The notes beneath the pieces are model-generated. The model saw only the letters and a program-made list of their open reading frames with translations, was not told where the DNA came from and ran no database searches. Positions 16,481 to 24,625 of a DNA stretch of 37,318 nucleotides are shown one piece after another. The stretch is from the NCBI GenBank assembly GCA_029251165.1, contig JAQXDW010000030.1, positions 1 to 37,318 on the forward strand, given 5' to 3'. Positions within the stretch are counted from its first letter, which is position 1; each line of letters begins with the position of its first letter. The DNA comes from Myxococcota bacterium (GTDB taxonomy: Bacteria; Myxococcota_A; UBA796). A program made the position numbers and the translations under genes.

Positions 16481-17530
16481 GTGAAGCGATATGAGTCCAG
16501 GATGAACGCTGACCTTCAGCTGATTCAGCAGCGGGTTGAGTGGGTCTCGGAGGCGGTCCTCGATGCCGTTCGGATCTCTGTGAATGCCCTCCGGGTTGGT
16601 GATCTTGACGTCCTGCATGATGTCGTCCTCGGCGACCTCCCGATCAATCGAGAGGTCCGCAGCATCGACGCCCGCTGCCACACTTTCGTCGCGCGGCACC
16701 TCCCGGCTGCTGGGCCCCTGCGGTTCATCTCCTCGGTCCTCCGGCTCAACATTGCCTTGGAGCGAATCGGCGACTACGCGGTGACCATCAGTCGCATCGG
16801 TGCGCGCCTCACGACGCCTCCTGATGCGGCATTCTCTGAGGACCTTGTCGAGCTCACAGACCTCGCGACGGGCATGCTCAAGCAGGCCTCTGCGGCCTTC
16901 CTCAGCCGCGATGAGGAGGCTGCGCAGGAGACCCGGCGCGTCTCCGGTCAGGTGGATCTGGTCTACGACCGCATCTTCAGGCGGCTCACCGCCGGATCTC
17001 CAGACGGACAGTTTCGGGATCGGGTCGCAGAGCTGACCATCCTCCATCAGATCGAGCGGGTCTCGGATCAGGCCAAGAACATCTGTGATGAGGCGCTGTT
17101 TGTCATCACTGGCCGTCCCAAGACTCCGAAGGTCTATCGGGTGCTGTTCCTCGACGAGGACAACGCGCTCTACAGCCAGCTAGCTGCGGCCCTCGCCGCC
17201 AAAGCAAACCCAGATGCCGGGCGCTACTTCAGCGCCGGTGTGCAGCCAGCAGCAGCGCTCTCTTCGGAGCTGCGGGTGCTGGGGGAGAGCCTCGCGCTTG
17301 ACCTCACCATGGCCCGTCCCCGACCGCTGGAGCCGCTTCGGGCCTACCCGGCGGAGTACCACGTCATTGTGACGATCGGGGCGATCTCTAGCCTGCCCCG
17401 GCTGCCTTTCCAGACCTCGCTGCAGCGATGGGCGCTGCCCGAGGGTGATTCTCCGGAGGCGTCCGCGAGGATGCTTGCCGGTCAGGTCCGCGAGCTGATG
17501 GAGCTACTCCGTGGAAGCGAAACCGCCTGA
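16481..17530 (+). CDS. phoU: PhoU fused to a degenerate LMW-phosphatase/ArsC-like domain
   Basis: 349 residues. The first 212 form a PhoU helical domain with its two metal-binding signatures, ALERIGDYAV (92-101) and QIERVSDQAKNI (190-201). PhoU links Pst transporter activity to the PhoR/PhoB response. The extra C-terminal part (about 218-345) follows the low-molecular-weight tyrosine phosphatase/arsenate reductase pattern: VLFL...., QLAAALAAK, RYFSAGVQP, SSELRVLGESLALDL, HVIVTIGA, RWALPEGD. However, the phosphate-binding CxxxxxR loop is replaced by LDEDNALYS (224-232), so it should not be catalytic. GTG start with GGAGG at 16472-16476. It lies second in the operon rather than last, and overlaps pstC by 20 bp. 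Confidence 0.85.
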   Translation: MKRYESRMNADLQLIQQRVEWVSEAVLDAVRISVNALRVGDLDVLHDVVLGDLPINREVRSIDARCHTFVARHLPAAGPLRFISSVLRLNIALERIGDYAVTISRIGARLTTPPDAAFSEDLVELTDLATGMLKQASAAFLSRDEEAAQETRRVSGQVDLVYDRIFRRLTAGSPDGQFRDRVAELTILHQIERVSDQAKNICDEALFVITGRPKTPKVYRVLFLDEDNALYSQLAAALAAKANPDAGRYFSAGVQPAAALSSELRVLGESLALDLTMARPRPLEPLRAYPAEYHVIVTIGAISSLPRLPFQTSLQRWALPEGDSPEASARMLAGQVRELMELLRGSETA

Positions 17531-18428
17531 GATCGTCAGCGACGCACGCGACACCGCATGGTTTATCGACCGGATCGTTCAGATCCTGGTGTTCGTCGGT
17601 GGTATCTCTGCGATCATCTTTATTGTCGGAATCTTCGTCTTCATCCTTCGGGAGGGCGTGAGCTTCATCGGCCAGTCGATGGATCTCAAGGAGTTCTTCC
17701 TCTCTCCCCTCTGGCGGCCGACCTCTGAGAACAACCCCACCTACGGGACACTTGCGCTGATCGCTGGCACAGCGAGCGTGACGGGCTTCGCGGTCCTTGC
17801 AGCGGTGCCGTTCTCGCTCGGGGCGGCGATCTACATCGCTGAGTTCGCCAGCCCACGCAGCCGCGAGATCCTCAAGGTGCTCGTCGAGCTGCTCGCGGCC
17901 ATTCCCTCAGTGGTCTGGGGCTTCATCGGCCTGTCCATCATGAACCCGCTGATCATCGAGCTGTTCGATGTGCCCATCGGCCTGAACATCCTCAACGCCG
18001 GACTCATCCTCGGGCTGATGGCGGCGCCGATCATGACGACCATCGCTGAGGATGCGCTCAAGGCGGTCCCGGAGACCTACCGGGAGGCCGCAGAGGCCCT
18101 CGGCGCGACGCGCTGGCAGGTGATCTGGCGGGTGGTGCTGCCGGCAGGCAAGAACGGCCTGATGGCTGCCGTCCTGCTCGGTGTGGGGCGTGGCTTCGGA
18201 GAGACCATGGCGGTCTTGATGGCCTCGGGGCACTCCATCAACATCCCCGACAGCCCGTTTGACTCTGTGCGGGCCCTGACGGCGACCATCGCTGCAGAGC
18301 TCGGGGAGACTGCGGTGGGCAGCGAGCACTACCAGGCGCTGTTCACCCTCGGCATCCTGCTGTTCGTGGTGACCTTCGTCATCAACCTCACCGCTGACCT
18401 CGTGGTCCGGGGGATTCGGAAGTCATGA
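17511..18428 (+). CDS. pstC: Phosphate ABC transporter permease PstC
   Basis: A 305-residue inner-membrane permease with about six transmembrane helices. The first is around 25-47, followed by a periplasmic loop (SFIGQSMDLKEFFLSPLWRP) typical of PstC. The cytoplasmic coupling loop EAAEALGATRWQVIWRVVLPAGKNG (EAA motif, about 193-217) docks to PstB. Other family blocks include GAAIYIAEFASPRSR, LLAAIPSVVWGFIGL and GRGFGETMAVLMASG. GTG at 17511 lies inside the end of phoU (20-bp overlap), implying translational coupling. It forms the channel with PstA. Confidence 0.95.
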   Translation: MEAKPPEIVSDARDTAWFIDRIVQILVFVGGISAIIFIVGIFVFILREGVSFIGQSMDLKEFFLSPLWRPTSENNPTYGTLALIAGTASVTGFAVLAAVPFSLGAAIYIAEFASPRSREILKVLVELLAAIPSVVWGFIGLSIMNPLIIELFDVPIGLNILNAGLILGLMAAPIMTTIAEDALKAVPETYREAAEALGATRWQVIWRVVLPAGKNGLMAAVLLGVGRGFGETMAVLMASGHSINIPDSPFDSVRALTATIAAELGETAVGSEHYQALFTLGILLFVVTFVINLTADLVVRGIRKS

Positions 18429-19300
18429 GCATGTTCTCCGCTACCCCCAGAAACATCCGCAACGACCGCATCGAGAAGGCCGTCAAGGCCCTCTATCTGG
18501 CGATGACCCTCATCTTGATTACCCCGGTGGTCATGATCCTCGGGGTGCTTGTGCAGAAGGGGATGCCGGCGGTCTCCTGGGCGTTCCTGACCACGGACCC
18601 GACCAACGGCATGACCGCTGGCGGCATCTTCCCGGCGCTGCTCGGCACGGTCGCGATCGTTGTGGTCGCCCTGCTTGCGAGCGTGCCCATCGGGGTTGCT
18701 GCGGCGATCTACCTCTCAGAGTACGCTCCGGACACCTGGCTAACCCGCCTCATCAACCTCGCGATCATCAACCTCGCCGGCGTGCCCTCCATCGTGCATG
18801 CCTTGTTCGGTGTGGGCGCGTTCGTGCTGTTCTTCGGCTTCGGAACCTCCATCCTCGCGGCCAGCCTGACCCTGGCGGTCATGACCCTGCCGGTCGTCAT
18901 CGTCTCGACGAGAGAGTCGCTCCAGGCGGTGCCGATGGCGTTCCGGGAGGCCTGCTGGAACATGGGCGCCACCCGCTGGCAGACCATCTGGCGGGTCGTG
19001 CTTCCAAACGCCATCAGCGGCATCCTCACCGGGGTCATCCTCGAGGTCTCCCGGACCGCCGGAGAGACCGCGCCGATCATGTTCACGGGCGCTGCGTTCT
19101 TCCTGCCGTTCCTGCCCCAGAGCGTCTTCGACCAGACCATGGCGATGTCGCTGCACCTGTTCGTGATCTCCACCCAGGTCCCCGGGGTGCCGGAGTCGCT
19201 TCCCTACGGCGTGGCGCTGGTGCTCATCGGGATGGTCCTGGCGATGAACTCGATCTCCATCGTGTTTCGCATCTACCTGAGGCGGAGGAAGAAGTGGTAG
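18425..19300 (+). CDS. pstA: Phosphate ABC transporter permease PstA
   Basis: A 291-residue partner permease. It begins in an ATGA overlap with the pstC stop. Family blocks are GGIFPALLGTVAIVVVALL, GVAAAIYLSEYAP, NLAGVPSIVHALFGVG and the EAA coupling loop EACWNMGATRWQTIWRVVLPNAISGI, followed by EVSRTAGETAPIMFTGAAFFLPF. About six transmembrane helices are visible. Its last 7 bp overlap pstB1. A PstC/PstA heterodimer offers two different coupling loops, which matters for the two different ATPases encoded next. Confidence 0.95.
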   Translation: MSMFSATPRNIRNDRIEKAVKALYLAMTLILITPVVMILGVLVQKGMPAVSWAFLTTDPTNGMTAGGIFPALLGTVAIVVVALLASVPIGVAAAIYLSEYAPDTWLTRLINLAIINLAGVPSIVHALFGVGAFVLFFGFGTSILAASLTLAVMTLPVVIVSTRESLQAVPMAFREACWNMGATRWQTIWRVVLPNAISGILTGVILEVSRTAGETAPIMFTGAAFFLPFLPQSVFDQTMAMSLHLFVISTQVPGVPESLPYGVALVLIGMVLAMNSISIVFRIYLRRRKKW

Positions 19301-20055
19301 ATACCCCACTGCTCAGCGTCAACCGGCTGTCGATCCACTACGGCGACAAGACCGCGCTCTCCGGCGTCAACCTCGACGTCCACCGCAACGAGATCTTCGG
19401 GATCATTGGACCGGCGGGCTCTGGGAAGACCTCGTTCCTGCGCGTGCTCAACCGCATGGACGACTTCAACACCGACATGCGCTTCGAGGGCGACGTCACC
19501 TTCGGCGGCCAGGACATCCGAACCTGGCGCAACCTCTACGCCCTGCGGCGCAAGATCGGCGTGGTGTTCCCGCTGCCGGTCGGGCTGCCCCTGAGCGTCT
19601 ACGACAACGTCGCGCTCTCTCCGCGACTGCGCGGCATCAAGAAGAAGGCGGACCTCGACGTCATCGTCGAGCGGTGCCTGCGGCGTGCGGCGCTGTGGGA
19701 CGAGGTCAAGGACCGCCTCACTGCCCTGGGCAGCCTCCTGTCCGGTGGTCAGCAGCAGCGCCTCACCATCGCCCGCGCGCTGTCTCAGGAGCCCCAGCTG
19801 CTCCTGCTCGATGAGTTCTCCATCGCGGTTGATCCGGTCACGACCATGAAGATCGAGGATGTCCTCAGAGAGCTGAAGGGCGAGATGACGATCATCCTGG
19901 TGACCAACCTCGTCCAGCAGGCCCGGCGCCTGGCGGACCGCACCGCGTTCTTCCTGATGGGAGAGTGCGTGGAGATTGGCGACACTGAGGATCTGTTCAC
20001 CGGTGAAGTCCAGGACCCCCGCACGCGGGAGTATGTGGAGGGACGCTTTGGCTGA
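19294..20055 (+). CDS. pstB: Phosphate ABC transporter ATPase PstB1, Q-loop and H-loop degenerate
   Basis: A 253-residue nucleotide-binding subunit. Intact parts are the A-loop Tyr16, Walker A GPAGSGKTS (39-47), a strong signature LSGGQQQRL (149-157), and Walker B LLLLDE with catalytic Glu174. Two residues normally invariant in PstB are changed: the Q-loop VFQKPNP is VFPLPVG (Pro93), and the H-loop VTHNM is VTNLV (Asn205). The D-loop SALD is altered to SIAVD. The codons ccg and aac are read directly and the frame is intact, so this is substitution, not frameshift. It would be poor as a homodimer but can give its signature to PstB2. GTG start with GGAGG at 19284-19288. Confidence 0.9.
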   Translation: MVDTPLLSVNRLSIHYGDKTALSGVNLDVHRNEIFGIIGPAGSGKTSFLRVLNRMDDFNTDMRFEGDVTFGGQDIRTWRNLYALRRKIGVVFPLPVGLPLSVYDNVALSPRLRGIKKKADLDVIVERCLRRAALWDEVKDRLTALGSLLSGGQQQRLTIARALSQEPQLLLLDEFSIAVDPVTTMKIEDVLRELKGEMTIILVTNLVQQARRLADRTAFFLMGECVEIGDTEDLFTGEVQDPRTREYVEGRFG

Positions 20056-20818
20056 GTCCGCAATCATTACCCATGAGCTGAGCCTCTGGTACGGAACCTT
20101 CCAGGCCCTCTTCGATGTCAATATCGAGATCAAGAAGGGCCGGATCACCGGCATGATCGGGCCGAGCGGCTGCGGGAAGTCGACCCTCCTGCGCTGCATC
20201 AACCGGATCAACGAGCGGCTGGGCTACGTCCGAACCGAGGGGCGCGTCGAGGTCCTCGGCCACGACATCTACGCCCCTGAGGTCGAGCTGGTCCAGGTCC
20301 GCAAGCACATCGGCATGGTCTTCCAGCGCCCCAACCCCCTGCCGCTCTCCATTCGCGAGAACGTGCTGTTCGGAGAGCGCATTCACCAGCCCTCTGGCAG
20401 CCGGCGCACCCGCGCTGAAGAAGACGAGATCGTCGAGAGCGCACTGAAGAAGGTGCTGCTGTGGGACACGGTCAAGGACCGGCTCCACCACCGCGCCATC
20501 GGGCTGTCTCTGGAGGAGCAGCAGAAGCTCTGCATCGCCCGTCTCCTGCCAGTCAAGCCGTCGGTGTTGCTGATGGATGAGCCCTGCTCGGCGCTCGACC
20601 CGAAGGGCACGGAGGCGGTCGAGGAGCTGCTGTGGACCCTGCGCGGTGAGTACACCATCGTCATCGTCACCCACAACATGGCCCAGGCCCGCCGCGCGAG
20701 CGACGACTGCGCGTTCATGTTGATGGGCAAGCTGGTGGAGTTCTCAGAGACCGACAAGATGTTCGTCTCTCCGACGAACACCGAGACCGCCGACTACATC
20801 GAGGGCCGCTACGGCTGA
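20048..20818 (+). CDS. pstB: Phosphate ABC transporter ATPase PstB2, signature-motif degenerate
   Basis: A 256-residue second PstB. Walker A GPSGCGKST (38-46), Q-loop VFQRPNP (Gln93), Walker B LLMDEP (Glu178), D-loop SALD and H-loop VTHNM (His209) are canonical. The signature LSGGQQQR is replaced by LSLEEQQKL (153-161), so it cannot complete an ATP site in a homodimer. It pairs logically with PstB1. A TTG start at 20048 is chosen because GGAGGG at 20037-20042 has 5-nt spacing and the protein then begins at the usual point; ATG at 20033 is the alternative. Either overlaps pstB1. Last gene of the operon. Confidence 0.88.
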   Translation: MAESAIITHELSLWYGTFQALFDVNIEIKKGRITGMIGPSGCGKSTLLRCINRINERLGYVRTEGRVEVLGHDIYAPEVELVQVRKHIGMVFQRPNPLPLSIRENVLFGERIHQPSGSRRTRAEEDEIVESALKKVLLWDTVKDRLHHRAIGLSLEEQQKLCIARLLPVKPSVLLMDEPCSALDPKGTEAVEELLWTLRGEYTIVIVTHNMAQARRASDDCAFMLMGKLVEFSETDKMFVSPTNTETADYIEGRYG

Positions 20819-20829
20819 CCGGCGCGTGT

Positions 20830-20905
20830 GCCGATGTCTCTGCGCCGATGTCTCTGCGCTGATGTCTCTGCGCTGATGTCTCTGCGCTGATGTCTCTGCG
20901 CTGAT
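20830..20905. repeat. 14-bp tandem repeat containing GATGTC
   Basis: Five complete head-to-tail copies of a 14-bp unit (GCCGATGTCTCTGC twice, GCTGATGTCTCTGC three times) plus a partial sixth start 12 bp after the pstB2 stop. The period is not a multiple of three and no convincing frame covers it, so it is non-coding. Each unit holds GATGTC, the same core seen in the Pho-box-like site before pstS. It may be an operator cluster, a 3'-end structure or neutral expansion. Confidence 0.9.
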
Positions 20906-21168
20906 ACCGTCGCCTCCGCAGGCCACCGAGCCGTGCTGTGTGGACGACGGCATCCCTTGGTGTCGGACCGAATCAGCGTCGGCAGCACCAGCCTGCAGGC
21001 ATCGTCGGGAGCCACTGTCGTATGAACGGTGGCAGTGGCCGGAGTCGGTCTTCTTCACCGTTTTGTCTCGAAATGGCTCAGTTTTACTTCTGTAGCTGAT
21101 TGATGTTGAGTCAATATGACCGGTTTTGCGGCATCACTCCAGGCACGACTCTTGCTCCATGGTTGAGC
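20906..21168. other. Intergenic region before sulP, with one hairpin
   Basis: About 260 bp with no supported gene. GCCACTG (21011-21017) and CAGTGGC (21033-21039) form a perfect 7-bp inverted repeat with a 15-nt spacer; no T-tract follows, so a terminator is doubtful. The region from 21040 onward is more AT-rich and probably carries the sulP promoter. Confidence 0.5.
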
Positions 21169-22824
21169 ATGCGTGCTCATCTCTCTCTCTTCGACTCGCC
21201 TCTCCAGCCGGGTGATCTTCGCAGCGATGTGGTCGCTGGACTCACCACTGCGATCATGCTCATCCCGCAGGGGATGGCCTATGCCCTGCTCGCCGGGCTC
21301 GATCCGATCATTGGCTTGTATGCCTCCACCTTGCCGGTCGCGGTCTATGCCCTCCTCGGCAGCTCTCGGCAGCTTGCTGTCGGACCGGTCGCGATGGTCT
21401 CGCTGCTCGTCGCCAGCGGCGTGGGGGCCATCGCTGGAGACGACGCGGGATCGTTCATCGCACTCGCGGCGGTCCTCGCGCTGATGATCGGCGTCTTGCA
21501 GTGGGGAATGGGGGCTGCGCGGCTGGGCGCTCTGGTGCGCTTCCTCAGCCATCCGGTCGTCAGTGGCTTTACGGCGGCTGCGGCTCTGATCATCGGCCTC
21601 TCTCAGCTCGGCAACCTCCTGGGCGTGTCGCTCCAGCGCAGCCACCACGTCCACGAGATCCTCCTCCAGACCGCGCAGCACGCCTCGTCGGCAGACTCGA
21701 CTACAGTGGTCATCTCCCTGCTGAGTGTGGTGACGCTGGTCGTGCTGAAGCGACACGCTCCGCGCGCTCCGCGCTTCCTGCTGGTGGTCGTCGGCGGCTC
21801 GCTGGCGGTGTGGGGGCTGTCGCTGGAGTCGACGGGAGTGGCCATCGTCGGTGATGTGCCCGGTGGGCTGCCGATGCCGAAGGTGCCGGATGCCTCTCTC
21901 CGCGATGTGGTCGCGCTCCTGCCGATCGCCATCACCATCTCCCTGGTCAGCTTCATGGAGAGCATCTCGGTGGCCCGCAGCGTTGCACGCGCCAGCGGCG
22001 CTGCGGTCGACGCGAATCGGGAGCTGAAGGCGCTGGGGCTGGCGAATGTCGCGGCGGGCTTCTTCCAGGGCTACCCCGTCACTGGTGGCTTCAGCCGCAC
22101 CGCAGTCAACATCCAGGCGGGCGCGAAGAGCCGCCTCGCGGGCTTGATCACCGCTGCTGCTGTCGCGCTGACCCTGCTGTTCCTGACCCCGCTGCTCTAC
22201 TTCCTGCCCCGCGCAGCCCTGTCCGCCATCATCCTCACCGCAGTCCTCGGGCTGATCGATGTCAAAGAGGTCCGCCACCTGTGGCAGGTCAGCCGTCCGG
22301 ACCTCGCGATGATGGGCCTGACCTTCGGTGCGACCCTCACCCTGGGCATCGAGCAGGGCATCCTGATCGGGGTTCTTGCCAGCCTCGCCTGGTTCGTCTG
22401 GAACAGCAGCGCGCCGTATGTGGCGGTCCTGGGCAGGCTTCCGGGTACGAACACCTGGCGCAGCCTGGACCGCAACCCCACCGCAGAGCCGACTCCGGGC
22501 ATGGTCATTCTCCGCATCGACGGGCCCCTGTTCTTCGCCAGCACGGCCCACCTCCTGTCGGCAGTCGCGGCGTCGGTCTCCGCAGACACCGAGCGGCTGG
22601 TGCTGGAGGTGTCGGGGGTGGGGCGCGTGGACGCTCAGGGGCTCTCTGTCGTCGAGCGCCTCCGGGATCGCATGCGCGGGCAGGGCGGGACGCTCGTGCT
22701 GATCGGTGCGCGGGGTCCGATCCGAGATGCCCTCCAGGCGGCCCACCTCGACTGCTGCCTGGGCACGCTGGAGTCGGTCACCTCGGACACCCCCACGCCG
22801 CTGCGCTGCATGGGCAACCAGTAG
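21169..22824 (+). CDS. SulP-family anion transporter with STAS domain
   Basis: A 551-residue inner-membrane transporter of the SulP/SLC26 family. It opens with DLRSDVVAGLTTAIMLIPQGMAYALLAGL, the family signature, and has ten or more hydrophobic helices through about residue 400. A C-terminal STAS domain (about 430-540: MVILRIDGPLFFASTAHLL, VDAQGLSVVERL) follows. Members carry sulfate, bicarbonate or other anions; the substrate cannot be assigned, although phosphate genes lie upstream. The start is uncertain: ATG at 21169 matches the usual N-terminus, while a TTG at 21100 would add 23 residues. Followed after 50 bp by the deacylase gene on the same strand. Confidence 0.9.
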   Translation: MRAHLSLFDSPLQPGDLRSDVVAGLTTAIMLIPQGMAYALLAGLDPIIGLYASTLPVAVYALLGSSRQLAVGPVAMVSLLVASGVGAIAGDDAGSFIALAAVLALMIGVLQWGMGAARLGALVRFLSHPVVSGFTAAAALIIGLSQLGNLLGVSLQRSHHVHEILLQTAQHASSADSTTVVISLLSVVTLVVLKRHAPRAPRFLLVVVGGSLAVWGLSLESTGVAIVGDVPGGLPMPKVPDASLRDVVALLPIAITISLVSFMESISVARSVARASGAAVDANRELKALGLANVAAGFFQGYPVTGGFSRTAVNIQAGAKSRLAGLITAAAVALTLLFLTPLLYFLPRAALSAIILTAVLGLIDVKEVRHLWQVSRPDLAMMGLTFGATLTLGIEQGILIGVLASLAWFVWNSSAPYVAVLGRLPGTNTWRSLDRNPTAEPTPGMVILRIDGPLFFASTAHLLSAVAASVSADTERLVLEVSGVGRVDAQGLSVVERLRDRMRGQGGTLVLIGARGPIRDALQAAHLDCCLGTLESVTSDTPTPLRCMGNQ

Positions 22825-22874
22825 CTGCGCTCCGCTGGTCTTGATCGGCATCGGCACAGGGTTACAGCCCGCTG

Positions 22875-23720
22875 ATGAACAACTGGATCCGAAGCGGTCG
22901 CCCTGGGCCTGCGGTGTGCATCTCGACCGGAATCCATGGCAACGAGCGTGCTCCGGTCACCGCGATGCGCCGCCTGGCGCAGCAGCTCTCGTCAGATGGC
23001 ATCGCCGCGGGCTCGCTGCTGCTCGTGCTGGGCAACCCGAAGGCGCTGGAGCAGGATCGCCGGCACACCCTCGGCGGAGTTGATCTCAACCGCTGCTTCA
23101 CCGACTCCATCCTCCGCCAACCTCCGCAGCACCACGAGCAGGCGCGGGCACAGGAGCTGGCGCGCGCGGTCGAGGCGGTCGATGTCCTGGTCGACTTCCA
23201 CTGCACCGTCGAGCCCGGCGGCCGGTTCATCATGCACCACCCCGACGATGACCGACATCAGCAGGTCGCAGCGCTGCTTGATGCTCCGGTGGTCCTCAGC
23301 GACCCTGCGCTGCTGTTTGGCGGCTGCTCCTTCGACGAGCACCTCTCGACCCGTGGACGCGTGGGGCTCTGCTACGAGACAGGCTGGATCGGAGATCCGG
23401 CGTGCGAGCCCGAGCGCATCCTCGCTGAGATGCGCAGCCTCCTGCAGGGGCTCGGCGTGCTGGAGGGGGAGCCGGTGTGCTTGTACCAGCAGCGTCGGCT
23501 GGTGCTCACCGAGCGGATCTGCTGTCCAGAGTCGGGCTTTGACTGGGCGGATGGAATCGGAGAGAACCTCCAGTCGCTCCCGTCGGGTGCACTCCTCGGG
23601 CACTCCCGAGCGGGCACACCGCTGCTGCTGTCAGGCGCCGCGACCGTGATCTTTCCCAAGAAGCATCCAGAGCTGCTGCGCCCCGGACAGCCCCTCGTCT
23701 ACCTCGCGGCGGACGCCTGA
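22875..23720 (+). CDS. AstE/AspA-family zinc deacylase
   Basis: A 281-residue member of the succinylglutamate desuccinylase/aspartoacylase family (PF04952). Zinc ligands are His21 and Glu24 in GIHGNERAP and His109 in VDFHC. GNPKAL..DRR......DLNRCF (53-75) is the substrate-binding block, and Glu168 in CYETG is the probable general base. These enzymes remove an acyl group from an N-acyl amino acid. It converges on argB with a 22-bp 3' overlap. The arginine operon next door shows no ArgE, so removal of the acyl group from N-acylornithine is a reasonable but untested role. It is on the opposite strand from the arg genes and not in their operon. Confidence 0.85.
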   Translation: MNNWIRSGRPGPAVCISTGIHGNERAPVTAMRRLAQQLSSDGIAAGSLLLVLGNPKALEQDRRHTLGGVDLNRCFTDSILRQPPQHHEQARAQELARAVEAVDVLVDFHCTVEPGGRFIMHHPDDDRHQQVAALLDAPVVLSDPALLFGGCSFDEHLSTRGRVGLCYETGWIGDPACEPERILAEMRSLLQGLGVLEGEPVCLYQQRRLVLTERICCPESGFDWADGIGENLQSLPSGALLGHSRAGTPLLLSGAATVIFPKKHPELLRPGQPLVYLAADA

Positions 23721-24625
23721 GCGGCGAAGCTCAGCTCTGGGGGGCACTGCGCTGCAGCATGAACGACTAAGGTTCCGCAGCCCTCCGTGGTGAACACCTC
23801 TTCGAGCAGGGCGCCGGGCTTTCGGCCATCGATGACGTGAACCCGAGGCACTCCGCCGCGCAGCGCAAGCCGAATGGCATCGAGCTTCGGGCGCATCCCG
23901 CCGGTCAAGCTGCCGGCAGACTCCAGGGCCGCGAGTCCGCTGAGGTCGACCCAGTGCAGGGCGGTGCTTGGGTCTGAGGCGTCCGCCATGATGCCTGGAG
24001 CGGTGGTCATCAGGATCAGCTTCGCGGCACCCATTCCCGCCGCGATGGTTGCAGCGACGGTGTCTGCGTTGACGTTGAGGATCTCTCCAGACTCTGACAT
24101 CGCCAGCGGACTGATCACCGGGATGAGACCAGCAGCGAGCATGCCTTCCAGCGCAGCACCCTGGTAGGCCACCACGTCACCGACCTGTCCATAGTCGACA
24201 GTCTGACGGGTCCCAGCGTCGTCAATGACCACCTGAGGAGGGCGGCGGACCGCGGTGAGCAGGCCGCCGTCGGCTCCCGAGAGCCCGACGGCGAGCTCGC
24301 CCTCCTGCCGCAGCGTAGAGATCAGCGAGAGGGACAGCTCTCCACGCCATACCTGGGCTGCGGTCTGAATGAGCTGCGGGCTGGTGATCCGCCGACCGGC
24401 GATCCGTCGGGTCTTCAGGCCGCGCTCCTGAGCCGCGGTGTCGAGCTGGGGGCCGCCGCCGTGGACGAGCACCACTCCGATGCCCAGGCGGCGCAGCGCG
24501 GCGACGTCTCGCATCAAGCTGCCGGGCCGCTCTAAGAGTCCGCCGCCGAGCTTGATGACAAACCGCTGTCCAGCATAGGCGCGGAGGTAGGGAATGGCCT
24601 CGAGGAGAGAGAGGACGCGCTCCAT
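23699..24625 (-). CDS. argB: N-acetylglutamate kinase (ArgB)
   Basis: A 308-residue amino-acid kinase that phosphorylates the gamma-carboxylate of N-acyl-glutamate, the second step of ornithine synthesis. Motifs: VIKLGGG (23-29) for ATP phosphates, VLVHGGGPQLD (52-62) for substrate, LSGADGG, NVNADTVAATIAAGMGAAKLI and LTGGMRPKLDA. ATG at 24625 overlaps the argD stop by one base, so translation is coupled. A longer open frame starting at 24883 has non-homologous sequence before this Met. Last gene of the arg operon; the tail after CGTLV is about 20 residues longer than usual. Whether the acyl group is acetyl or succinyl cannot be read here. Confidence 0.94.
   Translation of the reverse strand: MERVLSLLEAIPYLRAYAGQRFVIKLGGGLLERPGSLMRDVAALRRLGIGVVLVHGGGPQLDTAAQERGLKTRRIAGRRITSPQLIQTAAQVWRGELSLSLISTLRQEGELAVGLSGADGGLLTAVRRPPQVVIDDAGTRQTVDYGQVGDVVAYQGAALEGMLAAGLIPVISPLAMSESGEILNVNADTVAATIAAGMGAAKLILMTTAPGIMADASDPSTALHWVDLSGLAALESAGSLTGGMRPKLDAIRLALRGGVPRVHVIDGRKPGALLEEVFTTEGCGTLVVHAAAQCPPELSFAAQASAAR

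Noticed and set aside
19294..20055. pstB1 as a pseudogene
   Set aside because: Frame, length, Walker A/B and an excellent signature are intact; the losses are specific and complemented by the neighbour.
20830..20905. CRISPR-like array
   Set aside because: Units are 14 bp and head-to-tail with no spacers; no cas gene nearby.
21055..22857. 600-codon minus-strand open frame across sulP
   Set aside because: Shadow of the SulP gene; low-complexity Arg/Asp/Glu/Gln-rich translation with no motif.
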